This document shows, piece by piece, positions 52,240-62,276 of a DNA stretch of 64,000 bases. How positions within the stretch are numbered: the stretch's first letter is position 1; every line of letters starts with the position of its first letter. Source of the stretch: Xenorhabdus budapestensis (GTDB lineage Bacteria; Pseudomonadota; Gammaproteobacteria; Enterobacterales; Enterobacteriaceae). The position numbers and the translations under genes are program-made. The stretch lies in contig NZ_NIBS01000020.1 of NCBI RefSeq assembly GCF_002632465.1, positions 1 through 64,000 on the forward strand, in the 5' to 3' direction. Under the pieces are notes generated by a model. It was not told the origin of the DNA. It made no database searches and saw only the letters and a program-made list of their open reading frames with translations.

Positions 52240-54285
52240 TTAAAATAATTTCACATCCATATCACAACAATACCTTTCCTGTCTATCCGTACAGTTATTG
52301 ACAGAACTCCAAGAGCACCATTTTCTGTTTCTTTTATAGACAATCTTTTCCGATGTCGGAATCGCATCAGATTTTGGTACAATTGTCCATTGATGGATTC
52401 GTGTACAGATATATTTCGCATAAGACAGCAAAGAAGACGTGACTCCTTGAATGGCATGGACATCTTCACCATAAGGGCTACCAAATGGAATCTGTTTGTA
52501 AGAGAGCCGAATGACCAAATCACGACGAGCAACCCACGGCCCACCCTGAGCCTGTGTATAGGCGGCCCAATTTCCTTCATCTGCGGCCTGTAAAACCGCA
52601 TTCATTTTATTATCAGATAAACGTACTTCTTTGAGTCGACGCAATTCACGCCAAACTGAAACCGGAGCGCCACCAATTTGTTGAAATTGGCGAATACGCC
52701 AACGACTTGCCCATGCTGTTACCGATTTAGCCATATCGCGCAATGATTCGCCCGTTTCATGGTCGATTTCATCTTCTAACGCATAACCATCGATATTTTT
52801 AGAAATATACTTTGCGATATAACCTGTCGCACTACCTTGATGAGGATCTATCTCCCTGTAATCAAAACGGGATTTTTTGTCATTATTACGATTACGTAGC
52901 AACTCTTCCTCCTCTTCCTGACAAGCGTAATGTTCAAGGATTTTTCTGACCTGCTGCACATGTTCTGGCAACATAAATAATAAAATATGCCAATGCGGAG
53001 TACCATCATGGTGAGGTTCAACAACACGAAAACCAAACAGATTAATTCCCGCACGGGCAATAGCAGCACGAGCTTTTGCCCATACACTACATAAATAACG
53101 CTGTGTATCACTGGGGGTGACTCCCTCCCACTGTTTGACAAACCCTCCTTGATACCGGACTGCGTGGTATTTTGATGGGGCCGTAATACTATAGAATTCC
53201 CCTACACATCCCATTTTGTCAGCAATATCCTCGAAACCGCGCATTCTGACCATCAATTCACAACGACGAATAGCAGGATTCGCATTACTGTGAACTACCG
53301 TTTCAGCTAATGAAATACGTTCTCCCGCTTCATTTTCCAGATCAAAATGCTGGAAAAACTCACGATTGCGTCGCTTCTGCTCCAGCCATTCACGCAAAGC
53401 ATGCTGCGAAACATAAGGCGATGCCACTTTCTGAACCTGTCCAACTGCAATTGCCATATGTTCCGATTGAATATCCCGCAGTCGCTTTAAACGGAAGTAC
53501 CACCAGCGGGCGGACATCATACGCAACATTCCCGCACAGAGCTGATCGACAGAAAGTGCTTTGCGTCCATGGTTAAATCGTTGCCAATAAGGTGGATTAG
53601 TACCACATTGCAACGTTAGTTTTGCCAATAATTGATAAACTTCTGCGATACGAGAAAATTGTTCCGCTTCGCTATCCAAAGATTTCGTTTGGCTATATTG
53701 GGACTCTTGCAAAAAAGGTTTTTGCAAAGAAGAGAGATTTAAAGAAGCAGGTTCCACAGAGGGTTTCAGAGAGTAGTACTCATAGTTCTCCATGATAAAC
53801 ACAGAGACTTCATGAGCGAGCTTCAAAAGCTGCTTGCGATCATAAGTCACCACGTTATCCAATTGTGCAATAAAAGGGAAAGGAGCGATACCAGACACAC
53901 GGTGTTTGAATTGGTATCTGTGCTTAACCAACTGTAACCGTGGCAACACATTCTGCCCGACAGTTTTTCTCAGATAAGAATTAGCATCCCTGCGCCCTGA
54001 TTTGGTAAAAATATCGGCATAACGTCGGCTGAAATATTTCGCCAGAAAGTCCGGCATCTGACCGATATATTGATGGCACCATTGATAATCTTCTGCATTC
54101 GCCTCCCACAATAAACATTCTGCCATTGAAACGTTCTGTGAGATGTTTGGTCGGTACATCCCCGGCTGCTTATTGCTGGCAATATAATTGCCAGCGTGAT
54201 ATTCATGAGAGAAAAAAACACTATTCATCCATGCCACCATATTAAAGATATGTGAGTGCCTGGCATACACATGCCATCTGTTCAA
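52240..54285 (-). CDS. A: P2 gpA-like replication initiation protein (HUH)
   Basis: The 681-residue protein is a rolling-circle endonuclease of the P2 gpA family. It carries the HUH motif DGTPHWHILLF (near residue 430) and a paired-Tyr motif SATGYIAKYISKN (near residue 490). P2 gpA nicks an origin located within its own gene. Keeping it in an element with no head or terminase genes is unusual. It is complete in length, so it may still be active. Confidence 0.9.
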   Translation of the reverse strand: MNRWHVYARHSHIFNMVAWMNSVFFSHEYHAGNYIASNKQPGMYRPNISQNVSMAECLLWEANAEDYQWCHQYIGQMPDFLAKYFSRRYADIFTKSGRRDANSYLRKTVGQNVLPRLQLVKHRYQFKHRVSGIAPFPFIAQLDNVVTYDRKQLLKLAHEVSVFIMENYEYYSLKPSVEPASLNLSSLQKPFLQESQYSQTKSLDSEAEQFSRIAEVYQLLAKLTLQCGTNPPYWQRFNHGRKALSVDQLCAGMLRMMSARWWYFRLKRLRDIQSEHMAIAVGQVQKVASPYVSQHALREWLEQKRRNREFFQHFDLENEAGERISLAETVVHSNANPAIRRCELMVRMRGFEDIADKMGCVGEFYSITAPSKYHAVRYQGGFVKQWEGVTPSDTQRYLCSVWAKARAAIARAGINLFGFRVVEPHHDGTPHWHILLFMLPEHVQQVRKILEHYACQEEEEELLRNRNNDKKSRFDYREIDPHQGSATGYIAKYISKNIDGYALEDEIDHETGESLRDMAKSVTAWASRWRIRQFQQIGGAPVSVWRELRRLKEVRLSDNKMNAVLQAADEGNWAAYTQAQGGPWVARRDLVIRLSYKQIPFGSPYGEDVHAIQGVTSSLLSYAKYICTRIHQWTIVPKSDAIPTSEKIVYKRNRKWCSWSSVNNCTDRQERYCCDMDVKLF

Positions 54286-54334
54286 AAATGCTATTTATTC
54301 AAAAAATAAACAGAAAAAATGTTTAAAAGAGTAA

Positions 54335-54673
54335 TTAATTGGATAACGTCAAATGTTTGGGAAACTGACTAACTACAACCTTAATATGATTCATCGCTTT
54401 GATCAGAGACTGTTTTTCCTCTAGAGTAAGTCGGCTGATTTCACTGTCATGACGGGAACGTGGGATATTCGCCAAATAAAAAATAGCGGATAGCACCCGC
54501 TTATTCTCTTCATAATGACAATCCCTTTTGTCACGCATATCAGCAAGAAACCGTCTTAATTCTTTCTCATCATCTCCCCAGTATATCGCTCTGATCCTCG
54601 ACAAATGGTTCAATCCTTCCAATCGCTGACCGAGGTTAACTTGGGCAAATTTTTCTTTCTCTGTATTCGCCAT
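54335..54673 (-). CDS. DUF5347-like phage protein
   Basis: The 112-residue protein (NLGQRLEGLNHLSRIRAIYW, DMRDKRDCHYEENKRVLSAI, LTLEEKQSLIKAMNHI) resembles DUF5347 proteins found beside P2-like replication genes in Xenorhabdus and Photorhabdus. The function is unknown. It is the first gene of the early transcript, divergent from the repressor. Confidence 0.7.
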   Translation of the reverse strand: MANTEKEKFAQVNLGQRLEGLNHLSRIRAIYWGDDEKELRRFLADMRDKRDCHYEENKRVLSAIFYLANIPRSRHDSEISRLTLEEKQSLIKAMNHIKVVVSQFPKHLTLSN

Positions 54674-54814
54674 ATTTTCCTCACTCTTTTACCTTCAGAG
54701 AGATTATTGTCAGAGCAATACCTGGAACACAGCTGATCTCTGGTATAAGGATTGAAATTTGGCAATTCATGATGCAATATCTCTCAATGGTTTTCGCATT
54801 AACCAATCTGGGCC

Positions 54815-54850
54815 CACACTAGATCTCAATTAGAGAACTTAAGTGGGATA
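54815..54850. promoter_or_regulatory. possible repressor operator
   Basis: Between the divergent repressor and early gene lies TCTCAATTAGAGA, a short palindrome. A weaker TCTC-containing sequence is near 54780. It is the natural place for CI operators, but the match is not to a known consensus. Confidence 0.35.
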
Positions 54851-54875
54851 ATAATTTCCATTATCTATACTGTCA

Positions 54876-55496
54876 ATGAAAAATACCAATATTGAGATCA
54901 AGATGGGGGCTGATAGTGGTGGGCGACCAGCTATCGAGCGCCTTGTCCGCGCGTATGGATATAAGTCTCGTCAGGCTCTGAGTGACCATTTAGGCGTGTC
55001 CAAAAGCACTATGGCAAACCGCTATCTTCGTGATAGTTTTCCGGCTGATTGGATTATCCAGTGTCATCTAGAAACTGGTGCTTCACTGCTATGGTTAAGT
55101 ACAGGGCAAGGAGAGATGTTCCCAAACGGCGAAGAGGGTAAAAAAACGGAACGGTTGGAAGATATCATCGCGCCGTCAATCTCTCGTGTAAAACTGTCAG
55201 GGGGAAAACTAAATGAGGCTGATCCGGTTATCCTGGACAGTGAGCTAATTTCCAAAGACCTCAGAGAACCGCTGGTGGTTGATGATGGTATATCCTGGTA
55301 TCTGCTTAATGCTCAGGAAGACAACATTCAGGATGGTTTATGGCTGGTAGACATTGAAGGAATGCACAGTATCAAGAAAATAGCCAAAATCCCTGTCAGT
55401 AAAATTCGGGTCAGTGATGATGATGTCACCTTTGACTGTGCGATCAGTGATATTCAATTCATTGGCCGCGTCACTTTGGTGATCTCCAGGCAATAA
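54876..55496 (+). CDS. CI-type phage repressor
   Basis: The 206-residue protein has an N-terminal HTH (SRQALSDHLGVSKSTMANRY) and a C-terminal S24-like region (DGISWYLLNAQEDNIQDGLW, LVDIEGMHSIKKIAKIPVSK). It resembles CI repressors of 186-like and P2-like phages. It should keep the tailocin silent until SOS. It stands divergent from the early genes and is followed by a terminator. Confidence 0.9.
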   Translation: MKNTNIEIKMGADSGGRPAIERLVRAYGYKSRQALSDHLGVSKSTMANRYLRDSFPADWIIQCHLETGASLLWLSTGQGEMFPNGEEGKKTERLEDIIAPSISRVKLSGGKLNEADPVILDSELISKDLREPLVVDDGISWYLLNAQEDNIQDGLWLVDIEGMHSIKKIAKIPVSKIRVSDDDVTFDCAISDIQFIGRVTLVISRQ

Positions 55497-55519
55497 CGGT
55501 TTATGTAGTAATACGTTTT

Positions 55520-55565
55520 CCATCAAGGTCATTTCTGCCCATCAGAATAACCTTGATGGCGTTTA
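55520..55565 (+). terminator. terminator after the CI-type repressor
   Basis: CCATCAAGGT / ACCTTGATGG stem followed by CGTTTATTTA, 23 bp after the stop codon. It marks the right end of the tailocin cluster. No integrase or att-like duplication was found nearby. Confidence 0.75.
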
Positions 55566-55566
55566 T

Positions 55567-56112
55567 TTAATCATCCGGACACTTGATCCGGTACAGAACG
55601 TGCTCCCGCAACGGGTTATCTTCCTCAACTGCTGGATGCATGAATGTTTTTTCATCTCTGGTCATACCCAATTTTTTCATCACACTTTCTGAGCGATAAT
55701 TCAACAAGGAAGTGAACGCTACAATTTCATCCAGTCCAATTTCTGTAAAAGCAAAATCAAGAACTTTACGGGCAGCTTCACAAGCATAACCTTTTCCCCA
55801 AAATGGTTTATCAAGACGCCAACCTATTTCAACAAAAGGAGAAAATGGAAATTCAAGATTAGGGATATTCAGCCCGACAAAACCAATAAATTCGCCACTC
55901 TGCCTTAATTCAACTGCCCATAATCCCCAACCTCCCTGTATTTCGAATTTACGAATACAATTATCAACTAACATGTCACTTTGCTCTTTTGTCAGCGTTT
56001 TGGGGAAAAATTCCATCACTTCTGGATTACTGTTTAAGCGAAAGAAAAGTTCTCTATCTTCTTCCTTCCAAGCGCGAAGCCATAACCTTTCTGTTTCCAG
56101 CTCTATAATCAC
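55567..56112 (-). CDS. GNAT family N-acetyltransferase (RimJ/RimL-like)
   Basis: The 181-residue protein fits the RimJ/RimL-type GNAT group: LETERLWLRAWKEEDRELFF, EIGWRLDKPFWGKGYACEAA (acetyl-CoA loop), TSLLNYRSESVMKKLGMTRD. It is the first gene after the tailocin. A substrate cannot be named. Confidence 0.88.
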   Translation of the reverse strand: MIIELETERLWLRAWKEEDRELFFRLNSNPEVMEFFPKTLTKEQSDMLVDNCIRKFEIQGGWGLWAVELRQSGEFIGFVGLNIPNLEFPFSPFVEIGWRLDKPFWGKGYACEAARKVLDFAFTEIGLDEIVAFTSLLNYRSESVMKKLGMTRDEKTFMHPAVEEDNPLREHVLYRIKCPDD

Positions 56113-56265
56113 AGTACCTCCTTGAAATCCATTAGGTATAAATCAATTGACTATAAAAACAAAAACTGCCGGAAAATTCTACATATTCCCGGCAGAAATA
56201 CATGGAGTTTTATACTCTATGAATCTCAATAGATTGAAATACGAGGAGTATTTTATCGGCAGATA

Positions 56266-56931
56266 TCAGGCAGTAGTTTTAGATTTTGGCTTGTCTGCCT
56301 GACTTTCCTTGATAGAAACAATTCGCTCTGCTTCCTGTTTTTTCTTATTCTCTACTTGTTCAGACTGACCAACAAATAATCCACCACGTCGGATTGACAG
56401 ACTTCCGCAACGGCTAATACCCCGTAATTCTCCGTGCTCAAAAATATCCAATGTTTCTGCACAGCACGTTCCTTCAACATGACCATCAATAATAATTTCA
56501 GGTGCACTTAGTTCACCTTCCACTTTTCCGGCGTGCATAACACGGATAGCACCTCCTTTTACGCGGATATTCCCGACAACTTTTCCCCAAATCTGAATAT
56601 CTCCTTCCATATCAATATCCCCTTTGAAGACAGAATTCTTCGCGATAATTGTATTCGCGCGGGCTTCAGTACCGGAGATTTTTTTCTCTTCAATTTGCAT
56701 GGGAATGATTTGTGTGACCGGGCTGGCAGCAGATGCCTCAGTTTTTTTTCCAAACATAACTTTGATTCTCTGTTTCATATTAGTAAAGTAAAATACTAAG
56801 GCTAAAAAAGATAAAATTGCTGTTATGGCACAACTAATATTTGCACCATACATGTACAATCCCAGTGTAATAGCCCAAAAGAGCCATAGACTGTATAAAA
56901 AAACGCTATCTGAAAAACGATACTTTTCCAT
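56266..56931 (-). CDS. bactofilin (polymer-forming cytoskeletal protein)
   Basis: The 221-residue protein has two N-terminal membrane segments (VFLYSLWLFWAITLGLYMYG and CAITAILSFLALVFYF). A linker follows, then a bactofilin beta-helix with TIIAKNSVFKGDIDMEGDIQ, GKVVGNIRVKGGAIRVMHAG and GKVEGELSAPEIIIDGHVEG. The C-terminus is charged (KKKQEAERIVSIKESQADKP). It should form membrane-attached filaments, which in other bacteria organise the envelope. Confidence 0.88.
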   Translation of the reverse strand: MEKYRFSDSVFLYSLWLFWAITLGLYMYGANISCAITAILSFLALVFYFTNMKQRIKVMFGKKTEASAASPVTQIIPMQIEEKKISGTEARANTIIAKNSVFKGDIDMEGDIQIWGKVVGNIRVKGGAIRVMHAGKVEGELSAPEIIIDGHVEGTCCAETLDIFEHGELRGISRCGSLSIRRGGLFVGQSEQVENKKKQEAERIVSIKESQADKPKSKTTA

Positions 56932-57746
56932 ACTTTTCTCGTTCTTGTGATCTTTTATCTTTCATCAGCAAATATATCAATGAGTATGCCTTAGCGGATA
57001 TAGAAGAAAGGCGATGAAAATACATCCTAGCATTGTATCAGTATAAAAAACAATCTACAAAGCTATAACAGAGGTATTTGTAACGCTATTACACCGATAA
57101 CGTTGTCTCTAAAGCCTAATGTACTGAATTATTGGTGATTCTCTCTTAAACTCCAACATAAAAAGCTCACTTCAACAGCTTTATCTTACTATTTTCAATA
57201 TAAAAACCATATAAACCAATAAATCCGCAACACAATTAAACTAATAATTAACAAAATAACATCACAGGTGATACAGTAATATTGCTGTGCTCCAATACCT
57301 AAACAATGAAAGAATAATCATGAGAGCATAAACTCTAGTATAAATATGACTCTATTCTTTTACCTTCTCTAATATAAATATTTATTTCAAAAAATAATCA
57401 ATCCATTGGGATTTAAATTTACCCGATTAAAAATTGATAACTTTTATTAACGGAATGGATAAAAACATATCACCGTCTCAGCCTCTCTAGCGTGAGAAAA
57501 AATAAATTTAAATCTAAATTTTTGACATTTAAAACTAACATAAATATTAATTTGAAGATATAATACTGGAGTAATTTAATTGATGTTACGCATACGATTT
57601 TGATATCTGCCAAGATGTTTAATCCTACATTCAATTTATCAATATATATTCAATAAGTTTTGAGTTGCAAAAAAGCCACTTGAAAGATAGCGGGTATGGT
57701 CAATGGATCTCAGATTACTCATGATACGGAAGATTAGGAGTATAAA
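56932..57746. other. AT-rich intergenic region
   Basis: About 815 bp with no supported reading frame. It is very AT-rich and lies before the AraC-type regulator gene. No RNA gene, repeat or att site was recognised. A regulated promoter bound by H-NS is possible, but not shown. Confidence 0.4.
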
Positions 57747-58562
57747 ATGAAAAGGACGACAAGCTTAAACAAAAAGAGTATTTTCTCTTTACAGTTAACC
57801 ATGCCGGACTTCAATATTCTCGAACATAAACAAAGAGGGCTGTATATTTTACTTGATGGCGAAATGATATGGAAAGATTGCACCAAAACCTATCACATCA
57901 AGTCAAATGATATCCTTCTTACCCATCCGGGAAACTATGCCGCAAAAACTAATACAAAAAATTGTCAGGCATTATGGCTACCATTACATATGGATTTTTT
58001 ACGTAGTTTTATAAAACGTTTTGGAGCGCTATTAAGTAACGTAGAGCGCCATGATTTCCCAGCTTATCGGTTAATTCCTTTCAATCAGTTTCCTTTATTA
58101 ACAGAAAGTGTCCGTGGATTAGTCAACTTACTTGCTCATGACTATCCCCCAGCATTAATTCAGTTAAGAATTGAAGAGCTACTTTTATTACTTTCTCTCG
58201 GAAAGCAAGGCTCATTATTGATATCGGTTCTGCGGCAGTTGAGTAATCGTCAGGTAGAACGATTGCAAACATTTATGGAGGCTCATTATCTCAAAGAATG
58301 GAGGCTGAATGATTTTGCCCGCGAATTTGGTATGGGATTAACCTCCTTCAAGGAGCTTTTTAACCGTGTTTACGGCATATCACCACGTGCCTGGATCAGT
58401 GAACAGCGTATTCTTTATGCACATCAATTATTACTAAACAGTGGAATGAGTATTGCGGATATCTCGCTGGAATCTGGTTTTTCCAGTCAGTCTTACTTTA
58501 CTCAAAGTTATCGGAAACGTTTTGGATGTACACCCAATCGAGCCAGATATGGCAAAAATTAA
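57747..58562 (+). CDS. AraC-family transcriptional regulator
   Basis: The 271-residue protein has an N-terminal cupin-like sensor region (GLYILLDGEMIWKDCTKTYH, then SNDILLTHPGNYAAK). The two C-terminal HTH motifs of AraC proteins follow: WRLNDFAREFGMGLTSFKEL and SIADISLESGFSSQSYFTQS. The sensor half recalls regulators of virulence genes in Gram-negative bacteria. It stands alone and its targets are unknown. Confidence 0.88.
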   Translation: MKRTTSLNKKSIFSLQLTMPDFNILEHKQRGLYILLDGEMIWKDCTKTYHIKSNDILLTHPGNYAAKTNTKNCQALWLPLHMDFLRSFIKRFGALLSNVERHDFPAYRLIPFNQFPLLTESVRGLVNLLAHDYPPALIQLRIEELLLLLSLGKQGSLLISVLRQLSNRQVERLQTFMEAHYLKEWRLNDFAREFGMGLTSFKELFNRVYGISPRAWISEQRILYAHQLLLNSGMSIADISLESGFSSQSYFTQSYRKRFGCTPNRARYGKN

Positions 58563-58568
58563 TTATAG

Positions 58569-58617
58569 TTTTTTTGCCTCATCAAAACTCAGACAAATAT
58601 GATGAGGCAAAAAATAA
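58569..58617. terminator. bidirectional rho-independent terminator
   Basis: TTTTGCCTCATC / GATGAGGCAAAA with a 17-nt loop and T-runs on both strands. It lies between the convergent AraC-type gene and queH. Confidence 0.88.
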
Positions 58618-58692
58618 CAAACCTGCCTCCATATCAAAATGGTGGACAGGTAATTAAGTAAGAGAGAATGATTTAATCGACAGTGATAGTAA

Positions 58693-59388
58693 TTAATGAT
58701 CTTTCTTATCACAGTTTTTATTGCTTTTTTTATCGCTATCTGCACTATAAAATACAGTACCGAGTTTTATTCTTTCCCGTCCGGTCGCCAAACGATGTCG
58801 ATTAGTATCGCGCAGAGAATAAATACAGCCGCAATATTCTTGCTGATAAAATTCTTCGCGTTTACTGATTTCTATCATACGCGCAGAACCACCGCCTTTA
58901 CGCCAGTTATATTCCCAATATGTTAACCCCGGATAACGGGAAGCCGCGCGGATACCACACTCATTAATTTGCTGCATATTTTTCCAGCGTGAAATACCAA
59001 GTGAACTGGTAATAACAGGAAAACCATGTTCATGAGCATATAGCGCCGTCCGCTCAAAACGCATGTCAAAACACATAGTACAACGAATGCCGCGTTCAGG
59101 CTCGTTCTCCATGCCTTTTGCTCGTTCAAACCAGTTATCACGATCATAATCAGCATCAATAAAAGGAATGCCCATCTGCTCTGCAAAACGAATATTTTCA
59201 TCTTTACGCAGTTCATATTCCTTTAGCGGATGAATATTCGGATTATAGAAAAATATCGTGAAATCTATCCCCGAAGCTAACATTGCTTCCATCACTTCCC
59301 CTGAGCACGGCGCACAACATGAGTGCAGCAGTACTTCATTATGTCCATTGGGTAGCGGAAGCGACTTACGTTCATAGTTCAATAACAT
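58693..59388 (-). CDS. queH: epoxyqueuosine reductase QueH
   Basis: The 231-residue protein has the QueH (DUF208) cysteines: [31 protein letters not shown] and [15 protein letters not shown]. These hold an iron-sulfur cluster and metal site. It reduces epoxyqueuosine to queuosine in the tRNA anticodon, in place of QueG. The last ~15 residues are Lys/Asp-rich. Confidence 0.93.
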   Translation of the reverse strand: MLLNYERKSLPLPNGHNEVLLHSCCAPCSGEVMEAMLASGIDFTIFFYNPNIHPLKEYELRKDENIRFAEQMGIPFIDADYDRDNWFERAKGMENEPERGIRCTMCFDMRFERTALYAHEHGFPVITSSLGISRWKNMQQINECGIRAASRYPGLTYWEYNWRKGGGSARMIEISKREEFYQQEYCGCIYSLRDTNRHRLATGRERIKLGTVFYSADSDKKSNKNCDKKDH

Positions 59389-59547
59389 AGTATTTTACCT
59401 AACTCAGACAATAAAAAACCAGGAAGAGAATATGCTTCCCCTCCCTGTGTTTATTAGTTGCCCATCTTACCTTTTTCTTCTGCCTTACGACAACGGACAG
59501 AAAGAAAAGAATAGAAAGAAAAGGCGATTTTGATCACATTAGGTCAA

Positions 59548-60297
59548 TCAAACACCTTGTATTTCTGGCAATACCTGCCCACCATCAACCACAATTGTCT
59601 GTCCGGTTATATATTTCGCTTCATCAGAAGCCAGGAAACAAGCAGTATGACCAATATCTTCCGGTGTTCCCAAGGTACGCATTGGGGTTGTAGCTTCAAG
59701 CTGTTTCAAAAAATCCTCACCGAATGCCTGCAAGCCTTCAGTGACAATCATGCCGGGCATGATGGAATTAATCGTAATACCCTGAGTCGCATATTCAAGT
59801 GCCGCACTTCGCATAAACCCTAGCTGCCCTGCTTTACTAGCACCGTAATGGCTGTATCCCGGCATTCCTACCATCTCACCAGTGATAGATGAAGTAATTA
59901 TAATTCGTCCATATTGCTGCTTCTCCATTACATTCAACGCAGCCTGAACTAATAAGAATGTGCCTTTCAGGTTGACGGTATACACTAAATCCCAATCTTC
60001 AACCGTCATCTCTTTTAAAGAATGTTGTGGAAAAATACCCGCATTTGAACAAAGAATATCAAGCCTGCCATATTTTTCGACAATTCCATCAATCACATTT
60101 TTACATGCAGCCTGATCCGTGACATCAAGGGAGATAAAATCAACACCCAATTCTTTGGCGATAACCTCCCCTTTTACTTTATCCGTACCTGAAATAATGG
60201 TCGTGGCACCTGCCCGTTTAAATACCTGAGCAATCCCTTTACCAATACCTTTGGTTCCTCCAGAAATAAATGCAATTTTTCCGGTTAAATTAAACAT
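59548..60297 (-). CDS. short-chain dehydrogenase/reductase
   Basis: The 249-residue classical SDR has NAD(P) motif ISGGTKGIGKGIAQVF, the NAG motif LDILCSNAGIFPQ, the catalytic S-Y-K (SSITGEM with YSHYGASKAG) and C-terminal VVDGGQVLPEIQ. It is FabG-like. It is divergent from the acyl-CoA synthetase gene. The two may form a functional pair; the substrate is unknown. Confidence 0.9.
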   Translation of the reverse strand: MFNLTGKIAFISGGTKGIGKGIAQVFKRAGATTIISGTDKVKGEVIAKELGVDFISLDVTDQAACKNVIDGIVEKYGRLDILCSNAGIFPQHSLKEMTVEDWDLVYTVNLKGTFLLVQAALNVMEKQQYGRIIITSSITGEMVGMPGYSHYGASKAGQLGFMRSAALEYATQGITINSIMPGMIVTEGLQAFGEDFLKQLEATTPMRTLGTPEDIGHTACFLASDEAKYITGQTIVVDGGQVLPEIQGV

Positions 60298-60580
60298 TTT
60301 TGTTTCCTTTTATATCGGTAGATACAGTATTTTTGCTACCTTACACTTAATTTCCCAATATATTTTCGGCATATTATTTTATCAATAACAATAAATATAA
60401 TCGATATACTAAAAACAATAAAATATCAATTTAATATCTAAACAAAAAGTGTGATGTTATTTAACTTAATTTCGTGAGAAATTTATTGAGAAAAGAGCAC
60501 TCATAATTATTTATTATGGATTGCATATTCTCATAACCACGATTACTTTTAGTAATAAGTGAAGATACAGGGTAAAAAAT
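60298..60580. other. divergent promoter region
   Basis: About 280 bp, AT-rich, between the SDR and acyl-CoA synthetase genes. No small gene was found. Confidence 0.4.
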
Positions 60581-62209
60581 ATGACTCTCTCTAATTCATT
60601 CTTAAATGAATATGACGGTAGTGCACTATCACCTATTTTATTTCTCAAAAGATCCATATTAAGTAATGGTGACTATCCTGCGGTAATAGATGGAGAGCAG
60701 TGTTGGACGTGGCAACAATATGCAAAGCGCTGTGAAAAAGTTGCAGTTGCACTTCAGCAAATGGGAGTAGGTAAAGGTAGTGTTGTCTCCACACTATTAC
60801 CCAATATCCATGAACTGCTGGAGCTACATTATGCTGTTCCGCTATCCGGTGGGATCCTCAATGCCTTAAGTATCAGAACAGATTCAGCTACACTAAATTT
60901 TATTTTTGAGAAAATTAATCCTGAGATATTGGTTATAGATAAAACCTATCTTCCATTGTTAGATGATGTTGTTTTTAATAATCCGATAAAAATCGTTGTG
61001 GTTACTGGAAATATTGTAGTGACTGAAAATAATTCGGCCATATCAATATCAGAGCCTGATCAGGATTTTATCTACTATGAATCACTATTAACCCAATATC
61101 CATCCAAGACCCTGAATTTTTATCCCATTGATGAACAGGAAGCCATCAGCATTAATTTCACTTCGGGAACCAGTGGACATCCCAAATTGGTTGTCTATTC
61201 ACACCGAGGAACATTCCTTAATGCTATTTCCAATATCCTGGATTGGGATATGCCTAAACGCCCTACTTATTTATGGACACTACCAATGTTTCATTGCAAT
61301 GGCTGGTGTTTTTCCTGGACTATAGCTGCACGTGCCGGTACACATATCTGCATGCGCAAATTTGATGCAGAAGAAGCCATACAGCTTATGCAGAAACATC
61401 AGGTTACACACTATTGTGGCGCTCCAATTGTGCATTATTCCCTGGGACAAGAAGCTCAAAAACGCGGTATCTCTTTTAATAATAATGTCTACGGTCTTAT
61501 TGCCGGCGCTCCACCAACAGAGAAAATCTTTGCTCTACTTGACGCTGTCGGGATCGCTGTTACCCAAGTCTATGGCCTGACAGAAACTTATGGGCCGGTC
61601 GTTGTTTGTGAAGATAAACACGATTGGGAAACACTACCAACATCAGAAACAATTTTAAAAAAGATGCGTCAGGGTATTGTTTCTAATTTACAAGGAGAAG
61701 TCAGGGTTATTGATGAAAACAGTGGATTAACAGTCCCTTCTGACGGGCAATCCATTGGTGAGATTGCCATCCGGGGCAATATTGTTGCCTCTTATGATCT
61801 TGCCCACCGTGTTACATCTGATATGACAAATCAGTGGTTTTTTACTGGGGACTTAGCCGTTGTTGATTGCGATGGTTATATTAAAATTATCGATCGGAAA
61901 AAAGATATCATTATTTCTGGTGGTGAGAATATTTCCAGCCTTGAGTTGGAGAATGCTCTGTCAAATTATCCCGGAGTTTTGGCTGTCGCTATTGTGGCAA
62001 AACCTGATGAATATTGGGGTGAAGTTCCCCATGCCTTTATTGAACTTGATGAACATACATTGATTACTGAACAAGAATTGGATGACTATATCTGTACCGT
62101 TGTAGCACGCTATAAGCGACCCAAAGGCTATACTTTTTTAGCACTGCCTCGCAATGTAAACGGGAAGATCCTCAAAGAACAATTAAGAAAATTAACTAAA
62201 GACCTATAA
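60581..62209 (+). CDS. AMP-binding acyl-CoA synthetase
   Basis: The 542-residue protein is an ANL-superfamily enzyme. It has the P-loop INFTSGTSGHPKLVVYSHRG, LTETYGP (adenylate motif), WFFTGDLAVVDCDGYIKIID and the catalytic Lys near the end (ALPRNVNGKILKEQL). It resembles medium- to long-chain acyl-CoA ligases (FadD3/AlkK-like). The final P-loop residue is Leu for the more usual Gly (PKLV for PKGV). The substrate cannot be told. Confidence 0.88.
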   Translation: MTLSNSFLNEYDGSALSPILFLKRSILSNGDYPAVIDGEQCWTWQQYAKRCEKVAVALQQMGVGKGSVVSTLLPNIHELLELHYAVPLSGGILNALSIRTDSATLNFIFEKINPEILVIDKTYLPLLDDVVFNNPIKIVVVTGNIVVTENNSAISISEPDQDFIYYESLLTQYPSKTLNFYPIDEQEAISINFTSGTSGHPKLVVYSHRGTFLNAISNILDWDMPKRPTYLWTLPMFHCNGWCFSWTIAARAGTHICMRKFDAEEAIQLMQKHQVTHYCGAPIVHYSLGQEAQKRGISFNNNVYGLIAGAPPTEKIFALLDAVGIAVTQVYGLTETYGPVVVCEDKHDWETLPTSETILKKMRQGIVSNLQGEVRVIDENSGLTVPSDGQSIGEIAIRGNIVASYDLAHRVTSDMTNQWFFTGDLAVVDCDGYIKIIDRKKDIIISGGENISSLELENALSNYPGVLAVAIVAKPDEYWGEVPHAFIELDEHTLITEQELDDYICTVVARYKRPKGYTFLALPRNVNGKILKEQLRKLTKDL

Positions 62210-62276
62210 CATACAGGACATGGTAAAATGCAAGAATTCATGCAGTAATATAACATTACTCCCGAAAAAACTTAAC

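Noticed and set aside
32671-55565. Intact P2-like prophage
   Set aside because: No capsid, portal, terminase, scaffold, integrase or attachment-site repeat was found.
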